Positions 39,553-50,008 of a stretch of DNA of 64,000 nucleotides are shown in pieces. The stretch is taken from assembly GCA_902806595.1 (NCBI GenBank), contig CADCXC010000046.1, positions 806,001 to 870,000 of the forward strand, written 5' to 3'. The number at the start of each line of letters is the position of its first letter. The stretch's first letter is position 1. Origin of the DNA: Pyrenopolyporus hunteri (Eukaryota > Ascomycota > Sordariomycetes > Xylariales > Hypoxylaceae). Both the position numbers and the translations under genes were made by a program. The notes below the pieces were generated by a model. It did no database searches and had not been told where the DNA came from. It saw only the letters and a program-made list of their open reading frames with translations.

Positions 39553-42500
39553 TTATCCATATGTGCGCGTGGCTCTCTTGCGCCGCCCGCTCAGCATCTC
39601 CTCCAGCGCATCCACGAGCGCAGCTTCGCACTCCCGACGCGAGGAATCATCAGCGAAATCATCCGCCATGAGTACTTTGGAGACGACCTCTTTTACCACA
39701 GTCTGTACATCACGAGCGTTGCCCCAGAACGGTAGTGAGACGAGCTGCCCAAAACGATCCTCGATCAACTCGTGATATTCGCTCCTCACGCGGAGTTGTT
39801 TCAGCTCCAGGGATACGCATAGCAGCTCGCGGCACTGCGCCGGCGTGAGATTCCCGAAATTGATCGCCTCGGGAAAGCGGCTGTTCAAGCCAGGATTGGC
39901 GCCGAGCAGGCGGTTTAGATCTTCGTCGTAACCGGCCAGGATCACGACGAGCTTGTTGCGGAACCTTTCTTGGGTGAGGATGTCGACTATCTCGCCGATT
40001 GCTTCGTGGCAAAAAGAACGAGCGTTATCGCAATTGCCGAGCCGGTAAGCCTCGTCGACGAATAAGACTTTGCCAAGGGCTTTCTCAAAGACTTTTCTCG
40101 TCTTCGGCCCCGTGTGACCGATGTACTCCCCGATGAGATCCGATGCCGAACATTCAATGATCTCTTCTGTGGCAAGGAAGCCTAGGTCGTAAAATATCTT
40201 GCCCATCTTCCTTGCTGTGGTGGTCTTGCCTGTGCCGGGAGGGCCGCGAAATAGGAAGTTGAATGGTATGAATTCTCTCGGGTCCCCGAACCCTCGGCTC
40301 TTCGCGTTCTTTACGATACGCTGCCAGCCTTCGAATTTCTTCACCAGGGCTTCGCTGCCTACCATACCGCTGAAGAGTTTCCCGACCTTTGCTGCAGCGC
40401 GGTTGACTCGGTCAAAGTCCCCATCTATATCCTGAGCTTCGAGGAGTTGCATGGATTCGACATCGGGGGTTCCGACGTGCAGGTACCTCTTTTGCTGCCG
40501 TTCCTTAGCTTTATCTAGGAGAATGTCGATCTCCCCCGCGTTGCTGAAAGTCGGAGAGTTCCTAGCTCGCTCAAGAATCTCCATCGCTACCTCTTTGCCT
40601 TCGTCGGTAATCTTCAGCTCCTGCTCAGCGAGCTTGAGTTCGAGTATCTGCTCAAGTTCCTCCTTGGTGTAATCCTCGAATTCGAATGCCGATGATATGG
40701 GGAATCTGCGAGCGAGGCCGGGATTCGTGTTCCGGAACATCTCTTCCATTTGGTAGCGGTACCCAAGTAGGAGTACACATCTGTCCTCGTTGTCGCTGCT
40801 TTGTATCTCTCCTACGAGGGTGTCGATAATGCCGACCCTGAATTTATCAGGCGCATGGCAGTCCGTGCCACCATATAACATATAAGCTTCGTCGATGACC
40901 AGGACTTTACCCCGTGCTGCGTTTAGGATAGCCTTCGTATTTATTTCAGAGCCGCCAATATTTTGGCTGAGGAAATCCGCAGCTGTCTTTTCAATGACCT
41001 CTGAACTACTGAGAATTCCAGTATCGGCTAATATCTTGCCGTACAGCTTAGCAACCGTCGTCTTTCCTGTCCCTGGATTGCCTAGGAATAGCCTATTCAG
41101 GGAGCGTCTAATTGGCGGAAGTCCCTTGAGTTCTCTGTTATAATTCCACTGAAGCTGAAGAACTAGAGTCTTTACCGCAGCCTTGACAGATGTCAGGCCT
41201 ATCATTTTCTGAAGCTTCCGCCAAGAGACGCAATCTTCCAGGGCCACGGACGGCGGAGGGCCGATTAAGTCCTCCTGTTCCAGATGGAAGTAATCTACCT
41301 CCTTGGATATGGCCGTTTCTTCAAGTAACCGTGCAGACTGTTGGCCGAGCACCTCATCTAGAGCATCTCGAACTAGTTGCACGTTACTACCGTTAGCGTA
41401 CCCTCGCTCCCTAGAGATCCGTTTGATAAGGATCCTTGTAGATAGCTCATTCATTGCGGACTCCTCAGCTTGGGCTTTACCACCGAACCTCCGGGACATT
41501 TCCTGTACAAATAGCTGATACAACTCATCTTCGGTGAATGCGGGAAACCGAATTATAGTGGGTGCACTGCTCGCGATTTCCGCCTTCGCGGCGAGCAAGT
41601 CATCTATCGCACTCTTGTGCCCAGCAAGGATAAAAATAGACCTTCTTTCAAGTCTCTTTATATCAGTAGCAAGACTCTGAATAACCGCCAGCTCCAGTTC
41701 GTTGATGTCGTCGATGAATATAAGGTTATTAACACCGGGGCCTACGCCGTAGATATCTCCCCCGTTGAGGTAGGGCTGAAGCTGATACTCATCTATTATG
41801 GATTTAGTCTGCATATAACTCGCCGAGATTCGCTTTATCGAATACGGATATAAGCCACACGTTTTCAGATTTTGAAGGAAGCTGATATAAAGCTCGGCAA
41901 CCGTAGTCTTCCCTATTCTGTGGCTTCCGGTGAATACCACGCTTAGTTCCTCGGTGGTGGGTCGAATGCCTCGCTCAACGGCTACGACGGCAACCCTGAA
42001 GGCAATCTCAACGAGGCGAAGCTTCACCTCCTCAAGCCCGACCATGTCCATGAGTCTGTCGAATGATGCGCTATTAATGCGGTACGTCTCCTTGAGATGT
42101 TCCCAGTACTCACTCGCCGACGGGAATGCTCGGATATCGGAGGGCGTTTCTTGGAACAGCTTCTCAATTGTGATTTCATAGTCATCCCAACATTCGTAAG
42201 GATTGTCAAGTATGTCTATTAGGGGCACTTCGGTGAAAAGAGTGGTCAACGTAAGCTCGTAATTCTCTTCATCAACATCCGAGTCGAAGAACTCAATCCT
42301 TAGCTTGTTATTTGACGAATACTTAGAACCCTCAGGTTGCGACGTATTCTGGGGGGCTTGTGAAGTGTCGGTCCGGTTTGCTCCCCGATTCCCCTCGTCG
42401 TCAGCTTGTACTCTTGTTCCGGCGTTACAGTCTCTAGGAGTCGTCTGCGGTTGAATGACGGAACCACTAGTTGGAACATCCTTCGAGACGATCAGTCTGT

Positions 42501-42729
42501 TGAACTCCCCTAGATCCCGCGATCCATGATCCGTGGTCGATAAGAATCCTTCCAGTCCTTTTATCAACTCCGGGTTATCATCTAACTCTGAGAGTGCTTC
42601 TTCCACACGTTCACATATTTTTGATAGCTTACGCCAAGACTCCGCGGCCTGGACAAGGCGCTTCAAGTTTGGTGGCAGTTCATCCATCGTTAGATGCTGG
42701 GGTAGGTTGCCGATTCGCGATCTCCTCAT
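39553..42729 (-). CDS. Triple AAA+ ATPase, CbxX/CfxQ (SpoVK-like) family
   Basis: A 1,058-residue protein in one exon. Residues 1-215 are a non-catalytic head with a disordered, Asn/Gln/Thr-rich stretch at about 85-140. Three AAA modules follow. Module 1 (about 225-460) has Walker A GSHRIGKTT at 268-276 and Walker B IFIDD at 337-341. Module 2 (about 505-745) has GNPGTGKTT at 550-558 and VLVIDEAY at 609-616. Module 3 (about 790-1,020) has GPPGTGKTT at 829-837 and VLFVDEAY at 888-895. The DEAY form and NPGLxxRFP sensor region of modules 2 and 3 are typical of CbxX/CfxQ proteins. Module 1 lacks the Walker B glutamate and probably binds but does not hydrolyse ATP. Fungal members have no established substrate. 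Met15 has a better start context (A at -3) than Met1. Confidence 0.88.
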   Translation of the reverse strand: MRRSRIGNLPQHLTMDELPPNLKRLVQAAESWRKLSKICERVEEALSELDDNPELIKGLEGFLSTTDHGSRDLGEFNRLIVSKDVPTSGSVIQPQTTPRDCNAGTRVQADDEGNRGANRTDTSQAPQNTSQPEGSKYSSNNKLRIEFFDSDVDEENYELTLTTLFTEVPLIDILDNPYECWDDYEITIEKLFQETPSDIRAFPSASEYWEHLKETYRINSASFDRLMDMVGLEEVKLRLVEIAFRVAVVAVERGIRPTTEELSVVFTGSHRIGKTTVAELYISFLQNLKTCGLYPYSIKRISASYMQTKSIIDEYQLQPYLNGGDIYGVGPGVNNLIFIDDINELELAVIQSLATDIKRLERRSIFILAGHKSAIDDLLAAKAEIASSAPTIIRFPAFTEDELYQLFVQEMSRRFGGKAQAEESAMNELSTRILIKRISRERGYANGSNVQLVRDALDEVLGQQSARLLEETAISKEVDYFHLEQEDLIGPPPSVALEDCVSWRKLQKMIGLTSVKAAVKTLVLQLQWNYNRELKGLPPIRRSLNRLFLGNPGTGKTTVAKLYGKILADTGILSSSEVIEKTAADFLSQNIGGSEINTKAILNAARGKVLVIDEAYMLYGGTDCHAPDKFRVGIIDTLVGEIQSSDNEDRCVLLLGYRYQMEEMFRNTNPGLARRFPISSAFEFEDYTKEELEQILELKLAEQELKITDEGKEVAMEILERARNSPTFSNAGEIDILLDKAKERQQKRYLHVGTPDVESMQLLEAQDIDGDFDRVNRAAAKVGKLFSGMVGSEALVKKFEGWQRIVKNAKSRGFGDPREFIPFNFLFRGPPGTGKTTTARKMGKIFYDLGFLATEEIIECSASDLIGEYIGHTGPKTRKVFEKALGKVLFVDEAYRLGNCDNARSFCHEAIGEIVDILTQERFRNKLVVILAGYDEDLNRLLGANPGLNSRFPEAINFGNLTPAQCRELLCVSLELKQLRVRSEYHELIEDRFGQLVSLPFWGNARDVQTVVKEVVSKVLMADDFADDSSRRECEAALVDALEEMLSGRRKRATRTYG

Positions 42730-43137
42730 ACGCCAGGACGACCTCCAAATTACCTACACAGATGAGGTGATAAAATACAAGAGGCAAAGAATAAACTCTT
42801 ACATAGAAGCCTAGAAGGCGCCTAATTCTTTAATGTCCACCATACCTAGTTCAGAAGATCCCACTAAGGACGCGTCGAAGGAATATGAAACTCAACGGGT
42901 TTAGCTGTAATAAAGAGGTTCCTGATTCTGAAAAAAAAAATCAAACGAAGCTAGGTTTGACGAGATGCTTAGTCTTGAAGACCGTCAACGCCCTCAGCAA
43001 TAGAAATGTTGAGGAGGATCCTGAGGATTCGAGTTGATTGCGAAGGAAATGAAGAGTTAACGTCTATTGCTCTCCCATTCCCTTTCTCCATAAACGCCGC
43101 TGTACACATTGGCTTCTAAAATTGGACAACCGCATTG
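42730..43137. other. Short intergenic region upstream of the AAA gene
   Basis: About 400 bp between two minus-strand genes. It must hold the AAA gene promoter and the 3' end of the PIP-kinase-like transcript. An A run near 42,930-42,940 is the only obvious feature. Confidence 0.55.
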
Positions 43138-44271
43138 TTACTCTTGTACTTCTACCAAGCCTGCGCACATCTTCAGGAACCGGTCCCGATATTCCTTGCT
43201 GTCTGTAGTGATGCTCATGGGTCCTCTTTCATCGATGAGGTTATAGCCTCGAACCAAGCCAGTCATTGCTTTTGCGTGGACCGTGTGCTTAGCCCAGAAG
43301 AAGTCCAGTATGGCGGCCCGATAAACCTCTTTCCCATCGCTCGACGTTATTCCTGTGCGCCAGCTTGGGGGGCTTGGAGGCGAAAAGGGCGGCTGGGCGG
43401 GCGGAATAGGTTCACTACTCGTCTGTCCCGATTGCAGTGGGGGTTGTAAGTTAGGCTCTGGAGCATCAGCAGCCGATATTCGCACTAGAAAAAGCGAATA
43501 GTCGACAGCGTTGCAATTCGCAAGAAGCATGGTGTCATTTTCCAACTGCCGTTGGAACTCAATAGCCTGTGCCTCTGAGAGACGAATCTTGTCGTTGAAT
43601 TCGTCGGCGAGCTTGGACTTGGTGGCCTCAGAGGCCAACGCTCCTCCAGCAATATCTCTCTCGGGGAAGAAATAGGAGGTGGGCTTGAGGTCCCACGACT
43701 CCCATTTCGGCTTCGAGGCTTCCTGAGTATCTTGATCCTGGCCGTACATGATGTTCTCCATGACGATGTGGTGGCTTGGCGTGATGCCCAATAACACACC
43801 GATACTCTTGTGTGTGCTCTCGAGAAGATCCGTGATGCGAACGAGTAGGCTTGACCGATTGGCGCGCATGTGGTCAGCATAAGGTAAGAGCATATCATTC
43901 TTGAAGAAGTGATGCTCAAAATGTCGAGGAATCGACTTGACCAGATAGGCGCTGTCGTAGGTGCGGAAGAAGGTAGAGCCACTGTAACCCATGTCACCCA
44001 TGGGAATGAGAACTTCCGCTTTTTTCTTCTTCTTGTCGGTCAGCTTTTTAACATCGAAGCTAGCTCTATAATCCTCCTCCTTTATCATCCATACACCACG
44101 CAGAGCTTTGAATAAGTCTTGCCGGACTAATCGAAAGGTTAACCAGTAGATATAGAACAGACGAAGAGCTTTCGCCAAGAAGGAGGGTTTTCGAGCAGGT
44201 CTGCCATCATCTTTGGCGTTTAGGATAGAGTAAACTATGGAACGGGCGATTAGAATCTCGCGTCTAGTCAT
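43138..44271 (-). CDS. Compact PIP-kinase (PIPK) domain protein
   Basis: A 377-residue protein in one exon made up almost entirely of a phosphatidylinositol phosphate kinase fold. In order: GYSGSTFF (95-102) is the glycine loop; YLVKSIP (109-115) carries Lys112 in the ATP-lysine position; HHIVMENIMYG (167-177) fits the hinge; WDLKPTSYFF (193-202) stands where classical enzymes have DLKGS; VDYSLFLVRI (256-265) matches DxSLLVGI; AILDFF (320-325) gives Asp323, the metal-binding aspartate; ITTDSKEYRDRF (354-365) matches the family's C-terminal YxxRF. A proline-rich insert lies at about 270-303. The family phosphorylates phosphoinositides, but the altered DLKG motif leaves activity and substrate open. 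A at -3 supports the ATG. It lies 408 bp upstream of the AAA gene on the same strand. Confidence 0.8.
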   Translation of the reverse strand: MTRREILIARSIVYSILNAKDDGRPARKPSFLAKALRLFYIYWLTFRLVRQDLFKALRGVWMIKEEDYRASFDVKKLTDKKKKKAEVLIPMGDMGYSGSTFFRTYDSAYLVKSIPRHFEHHFFKNDMLLPYADHMRANRSSLLVRITDLLESTHKSIGVLLGITPSHHIVMENIMYGQDQDTQEASKPKWESWDLKPTSYFFPERDIAGGALASEATKSKLADEFNDKIRLSEAQAIEFQRQLENDTMLLANCNAVDYSLFLVRISAADAPEPNLQPPLQSGQTSSEPIPPAQPPFSPPSPPSWRTGITSSDGKEVYRAAILDFFWAKHTVHAKAMTGLVRGYNLIDERGPMSITTDSKEYRDRFLKMCAGLVEVQE

Positions 44272-44904
44272 TCTGAGAATATGGTCATTTTCCCGGATGG
44301 GTGAGAGGAGTAGTTGAGAGGAAAATGATGACGACGATGAGGTATATGAGTTTAAATATTACATTAGTGAGGGATGTTGATGAAAGTCCATGCTGGGCTT
44401 GATGTATCTACCCATATTATAGGTGCTCGGTACCTATCACCTACCTGGCCTACTGCATGTAAGGTACCGCAGCGAGTGATGAGATCGCTGGAAGAGATGC
44501 TCCGGCAGGCCAAGACGGGGATTGACGTCACAGAGTACCCAAACGAGATAGGTAACTCCCCATGGATGCCACCCCAGCCACAGCACATGCATGTGCCTAT
44601 TGTACCTAGGTACCTAACTTTTATTTACGAAAGGATTCATCAGCACTTCTTTCTCCAAACTTCAACATTTCAACCATTTCTACGTCTTTTCTCACTCGAA
44701 TCATACCTCTCATTCGGACTCTCGAATCCGCGTTCATCCAGCTCGGATATTTCTCTCTTCTTTTCTAATATATTAGGAGTTGGGATAAGTGTGTCGTTCT
44801 AAGTCGCTCTAGTATACACCGGTAGGTAAAATGGTATGCGCTCGATGTCGACACGCAAACGCGCTCGTTCCGACGCAAAAGCGGGAAAGGCGATGGCTAT
44901 CCCG
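44272..44904. other. Intergenic with TACCTAGGTA palindrome
   Basis: The upstream region of the PIP-kinase-like gene and the 3' flank of the 228-residue protein gene. Several GGTACCTA/TAGGTACC motifs cluster at 44,428-44,616. A plus-strand frame across 44,374-44,802 has no recognisable protein features. Confidence 0.5.
44603..44612. repeat. TACCTAGGTA palindrome
   Basis: Perfect copy, extended to TACCTAGGTACCTA. Another GGTACCTA lies about 170 bp to its left. Confidence 0.8.
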
Positions 44905-45665
44905 TCACGAGCTCGACCCCGTCAACCTTCGTACTCCGCTATCAACCATCGCTCTAGCATAGTATCTATGGAGCAACTCGATAATGAAAGGAGCCGGTTC
45001 CTTCCCATTCTCCGTACTGTTGAAGAAGGCCGACTTGATACCCACGTCAACCGTTTCTGCTTCTCTGTTTACCTTGGCGCTCAAGACCAGCAGTCCGTCC
45101 GACTCGCGCAGCCCGGATTCTAGTGGTGATCCGCCTGCTCTCACCGTCACCGAGTTGCTACTCCTCTCCACCACCTCGAACCCGTCCGAAAACCTCGTCC
45201 CGATTTCATATTTAGATGATGCCAATTGTTCACGGTCGAATAGTTGACCTTTGGTCTCAGGCTGGTTTTTTCTCGCAAGTGCCATGATAACACGCTGCGG
45301 CGTATACGCTAGGATTGTTTATTAGCTCAAAAGCACGTTCCCCTCATGCGCCTCCGATGTCACGGAGAACTCTTCAACCCACCATATCCAGACCACGCAC
45401 CCCGGCAGAACTCTGTCGCGATAGCCTCTTCGCTATCCCGGAGCTCGGGCCTGATCTTGGATAGAGGCAGACGCTTCCAAGTGAAGTCCTGTGCCGACGG
45501 ATTGCGATATGGGTTAAATCGGGCGTAGCTCTCAGTAGCCCATATTTCGTCATCCGCAGGTAACGGAGTTATTATATTAGTCCTCGTGGATAGGTAGGCT
45601 GCACCTCCAGCCGCCGTCGCCAGGATTGCGCCCAGGCCGCCGAGACTCTTCCGGATTATGCCCAT
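44905..45665 (-). CDS. Membrane-anchored protein of unknown function (two exons)
   Basis: A 228-residue protein from exons 45,383-45,665 and 44,905-45,308. The 74-bp intron runs from GTGGGT to ATCCTAG and splicing gives WSGYAYTPQRVIMA. Read unspliced, the first exon would stop soon after. Residues about 7-26 (SLGGLGAILATAAGGAAYL) form one N-terminal membrane anchor or mitochondrial-type signal. The rest is soluble and mixed alpha/beta, with a conserved-looking core FEVVERSSNSVTVRAGGSP and a closing helix ELLHRYYARAMVDSGVRRL. It resembles a family of short fungal proteins I have seen annotated as hypothetical, but I cannot name it or assign a reaction. A at -3 supports the start. Confidence 0.75.
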
Positions 45666-47592
45666 GATAAGTACCCGTCGAAACGAAGTGCTCGCTGGCG
45701 TTCACTCCAAACCAGATCGGTAATGAGAGATCGGAGATAAATTGTATTATGATATCGAGGGCGAGCAAGCAAAGTATGCTCATGTAGAAAAAACTACTTT
45801 TGTCTGCTCGGAACCAAGAACTGATTTCTAAGCCGAGTGTATGGAGCCCTAGGGCTGAAGCCGAATTCGCGCAGCGAGATACTATATTGGCGCCAAGGGC
45901 CCTAGTCCCGCATGGAAGAGTTACATTTTATATGCTAAATTTGATACCTATTAGGCCCGGGTAGCTTTAGACTGGACGGTGTCCCTGGGAAGCGCAAGGT
46001 CTTCCAGAGCACCGCGGTCGTTGGGTCAAGTGTTCCGAGGAAACGTCGGTGCCGCCCAGTTGGCCTTCATCCGTTCATCGTAATACCGGTCCCTGTTCCT
46101 GGATCCAGATCGAACCCGTTCCTACGGCACATCCTCCTAGCCGCCCTTCGGCAGTCAATAACTTCACCTCTTAGCTCCATATAGACTACGCCCAGTCCCC
46201 CACCCCAGAGAGCGGATATCCCTAGCACGCATAGCTCAATGTCACGGCGAGAACAGCACTGTGGCTAAGTACTAGCATAGACTCAACCCAATATTCTCCT
46301 GCCAACTATGAACATCCTTAATGATAGAGCACATTGGATAAAGAATTACCCCTATTAACGACCCCATACTAATTGTTTCCCGGTCGGACGCGTCTTAAAA
46401 TATCAATTCCTCGATACTGTACATCTATCCTCCACCTTCTAAAAGTCAACTAAGAGATGCCCGCTTGGCACTACTATTTCATGTTATTAACCTGTTAGCG
46501 GCTTCTTCGAAATAATCATAGAATAGGCTCACTTAGATGGACAGGGTCGGGCCCCCGCAAAGTTGTCCGGCCCAAAAATTCCAACCAGACACCGATATCC
46601 ATGAGAAGTCGCTCCGTCCTCTCACGTTGACGACGTCTCTGACGCTGCCGAAGCCATTCACTACGTGTGAGTTCTCGCGTGGACATTACTCGGAGTCCAA
46701 GTTTCGCGGTCGCTAGGATTCAAATCATCTATGCTAGAGCCTCGCTCATGACTGAGGTGACAGTATACACTGTAAGTTTGATATTCGATTTCATGCCTGA
46801 GGTAGTTTACGAAGACTCTCAATTGATAGGGTAATAGAAGAGAAATGCAGGATCATTAATACTGAGAGGAGTCTTAAGGGATGCCGTCGAAGCCTTCTGT
46901 GTCTTTATCTCCACCCCTTTGTTTAGCCCCTCTCGCATCTTCCTCAAATGTAGGTGGTACTTTGTTATTCTCTCAGGATGGATTCTATCGAGATGGGATC
47001 TTATTATTCGTCTGTCGGCTGTGTACCTATATAGTAAGCATTCGTCTCTTTATCACATCTCTTTCTCTGTTCATCTGATATAACCCTTTCTTTAAAGGAG
47101 GCGAAATAGATCTTAGATATCCGACGAGTGCATAATGAGGGGTACCTATCTTATACATAGAGCAGACGTAGCCTATCTACTTCGAATTCTAGTAATATAC
47201 GGGAATGAGCCTTATCACGAACGGAAAGGCGATATGTCGTCTACCGCTTGGTAGCATGTTATTAATGAGAGTTAGCTAGCTTTTCACATAGAACCACGCA
47301 CGATGATGTGCAACAAGAACCCCATCTACAATCTTGCTGTATTGCCGTTTCTAATTATCTCCTGTAATATGCTATATGCATATATGCCCGGGATCTTTTG
47401 ACGTGTAGTGGTATCATCCACCCCCTGGAAACAAAACGCCGCCCAATGCATCCGCAACCCATCCGGTAGCTGCCCATAACCGCCGGGAACCAGAGTCTTT
47501 CTCTAACTCTACGAGATCAGAAAAACATGTTTCCCTTCTTTTCTATTCCATTCCCTTTTCTTTCCTTTTCCTTTCCCTTTTCCCTTCTCCCC
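45666..47592. other. Intergenic, possible eroded coding remnants
   Basis: About 1.9 kb upstream of the 228-residue protein gene and downstream of the MFS gene. On the minus strand, 46,067-46,264 is open without an ATG and next to it an overlapping frame reads DRYYDERMKANWAAPTFP, but the two do not join into a gene. The plus-strand frame 46,881-47,078 is short and hydrophobic. I see no RNA gene. Confidence 0.45.
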
Positions 47593-47594
47593 TC
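47551..47594 (+). repeat. Homopyrimidine tract at the MFS gene stop
   Basis: 44 consecutive C/T bases reaching into the stop codon of the minus-strand permease, so the transcript's 3' untranslated region begins with a pure purine run. Confidence 0.85.
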
Positions 47595-49353
47595 ATATCT
47601 TAGTCAGCGTGAAGCCAACCTGGACCGTCCTCGCCACGATGTACCACAGCATGGACACGGTCATGACGATGCCGCAGAACAGCTGCAGGCCGAGGTAGCC
47701 GCCGTGGTCGCGGGTGACGAGGGCGCCGCCGATGGGTGAGCCGGTCAGGCCGCCGAGCGCGGCGAAGAACATGGCGATGCCCGTGCGGATGCCGATCTCG
47801 CGGATGTCGCTGATCTGCGCGACCAGCGCCGGCAGCATCGAGATGAAGCCCCCCGACGAGAACCCGAATATGGCCCCGTACGCCACCGTCGTCCCCGTCG
47901 TCTTGCCCGGCACCCACAGCGCCAGCGTGATGATCCCCGACAGCCCCGAGATGCACACCATCGTGTTAAACCGCCCGAACCGGTCCCCGAGGAAGCCGGG
48001 GAGGATACGACCGGGGATGCTGCGCGTAAGATGGTTAGCTTGTCATCATCCCGTCCGCTCTAGGATTTGAAGGTAGGGTATGACTTTACCTGACGGCGTT
48101 GATGATGGGCAGCAGATACGGTACGATGGCGGGGTCGATGCCCTGCTGCTGGGCCTGCAACTGTATGAAGTTGAAGGGGAGGAACATGCCCCAGAAGGAA
48201 CAGAAGGCTCCGATGACAACGAGAACAAACACTGGCTCGTGGAAGGGTCGTATGTACTCGACCATCTGGAAGGGCTTTTTGCGGGGCGGGAGCCGGGACT
48301 TGATGGTGCAGGATGCGAAGGTGCACAGGGCGAGGAACATGAAGCCGAGGGTGCGTATGGTCCAGGGGAAGCCGATTTTCGGGATCAGCTGGTCTATCAT
48401 GATGGGTAGGACGACGCCGCCGAGGGACGAGCCCGCTACCATTATTCCGAGCGCGGCCGCTCGCTTCTTGAAGAACCATCCCATGACCGAGTTCATGGCG
48501 GAGTTGAACACGGCGCTCATGCCTATGGAGCAGACGATGCTCTGTGACAGGAGGATCTGGTAGTACTGCGTCGAGAGGGATAACATCATCATGCCGAAGC
48601 AATATACGATGGTCCCGATGATAAGGAGCCATCGGGGGCCGTAGCTATCGTAGAGTCGGCCCATCTAAGTATAGTAGGAGGTGTTAGATTACAATCCTAC
48701 TCGCAAAACCGAGGGGCAAGCGTAAGATCATGGGACAAGTAACTTACCACAGCATTCAGTCCCGATATCATAAAGACCTGGATCGAAGTGATCCAGCTCA
48801 CAGCCGAACTACTGTAATTCGACAGGGGCCCGTGGACGTAATAGGTGACGAACACGCCGACGCAATTGATGAGGCCGAAGGTACAGAACAGGGCACAGAA
48901 GCCGCCGATAACGACGAGCCAGGCCTCGACGCCGCCGTCCGGGAAATCTGCCGGGTTGAAGCCGTGAGATTGACCGGGAGGTTGTGGAGGCGCGACGCCG
49001 CCCTTCTCCACTACGAGAGCATTAGGTCAGTACGCGTGTAATTACTACTGTTATGTATTTATATATGAATTATACGTTTGAGTTCTAGGAAGATCCATGA
49101 AGAGATACTCACTATCCGCTTCGACGACATTCTCGGGTTCGGGGAATATGTTAGCATTGGTTGACTTGGTTTGCGACGGGATACGCTCGAGCGAATGCTT
49201 CTCATAAGGGCCCGGATCGCTCGAGTTATTGAGCGTTTCCGATGGAGCGCCTCCCATTGTCGATGACTCCGAATCGTAACCGTAGGCTTTGGCGGAGATG
49301 TCGTTGGAGGGTGGGACGGATGTCTCCCGGACTTGGTGAGATATTGATGGCAT
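47593..49353 (-). CDS. MFS transporter, monocarboxylate permease (MCT) type
   Basis: A 501-residue permease from four exons: 49,113-49,353, 48,748-49,010, 48,090-48,664 and 47,593-48,019. The introns are 102, 83 and 70 bp, all GT-AG, and every junction keeps frame (for example NAV to MGRLYDSYGPRW, and NAV to SIPGRILPGFLGDRFGR). The first 90 or so residues are a hydrophilic, Ser-rich cytosolic tail. PDGGVEAWLVVIGGF opens the first membrane segment, as in MCT-family proteins. GRLYDSYGPRW and GRILPGFLGDRFGR are the two MFS loop motifs after segments 2 and 8, and about 12 segments are expected. The family moves monocarboxylates or related small acids across the plasma membrane; the substrate here is unknown. 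The first ATG is at 49,353; the frame upstream opens only at a TTG. Confidence 0.88.
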
Positions 49354-49823
49354 GTTGGCGGTGGAATGAAAATAAGAAGACAATAGGAAGGATTTTTTTT
49401 TTTTTGAACTGCTAGGCAGGGAACTAGCAAGGATCTAAGAATGAGGTTGCTATTCCAAGCCGATCTCTATAGTACGAATGCAGAAAATGTGTGTTTGCTA
49501 TATTGTTGTCATACTAGTAGCAGAATACAGTATGGAAACAAGGGCGGGTGTTTCTCGCACGAGATCTTCGAGCCTCTAGCGTGGCCAAGGAAGATGAACA
49601 CGAGTAGGTAAATGGCTGCATCTAACGGGTGAGCCTCACTGGGGCTCTTAATATATGGAATGGCCGCTGGTTATCTAGGTGCATATTGCTGAACCCGATT
49701 CTTCGGCACACAGCTCGCTAGGATCTCGGGGCTAAAGGTCGAAAGGTACTGTGCAAAGTGGTAGGTACCTAGGCAAACGCGGCACGCGATGGCCGCGTTC
49801 TTTGTACTTGGAATGATATGTGC

Positions 49824-50008
49824 TTATCTGTCGTTCTCCTCTACGATCGAACCAACACCCGAGTACCTGAGGATGTTACTGGTGGCCGCCCAGGGGCGTC
49901 TGCTATCGTCCGAGACAGGGGCCTGATCACGTAGTACAGATGACACCTCTGGTGGTCTCATAAACTGGGTGGCCTGTTGTGTGAGCTCGGTGTCCGAGTC
50001 ACCTAGGT
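49824..50008 (-). pseudogene. Possible orphan terminal exon
   Basis: The frame is open from 50,093 down to a TAA at 49,824 without any credible ATG start. A strong acceptor (pyrimidine-rich CCCCTTTTTCCTCGTACAG) ends at 50,009. The sequence after it uses mostly G/C-ending codons and reads DLGDSDTELTQQATQF, later SDDSRRPWAATSN, a plausible acidic C-terminal tail. I found no upstream exon with a matching donor. It may be the end of an eroded gene, an exon of a gene I cannot model, or chance. Confidence 0.25.

Noticed and set aside
46067..46264. Open minus-strand frame with CVLGISALWGGGLGVVYMEL and an overlapping frame with DRYYDERMKANWAAP
   Set aside because: Neither has an ATG or a splice model joining them, and the length is within chance expectation.
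48099..48563. Plus-strand frame opposite the MFS gene
   Set aside because: It is the antisense reading of exon 3, whose minus-strand frame has clear MFS motifs and matching splice sites.
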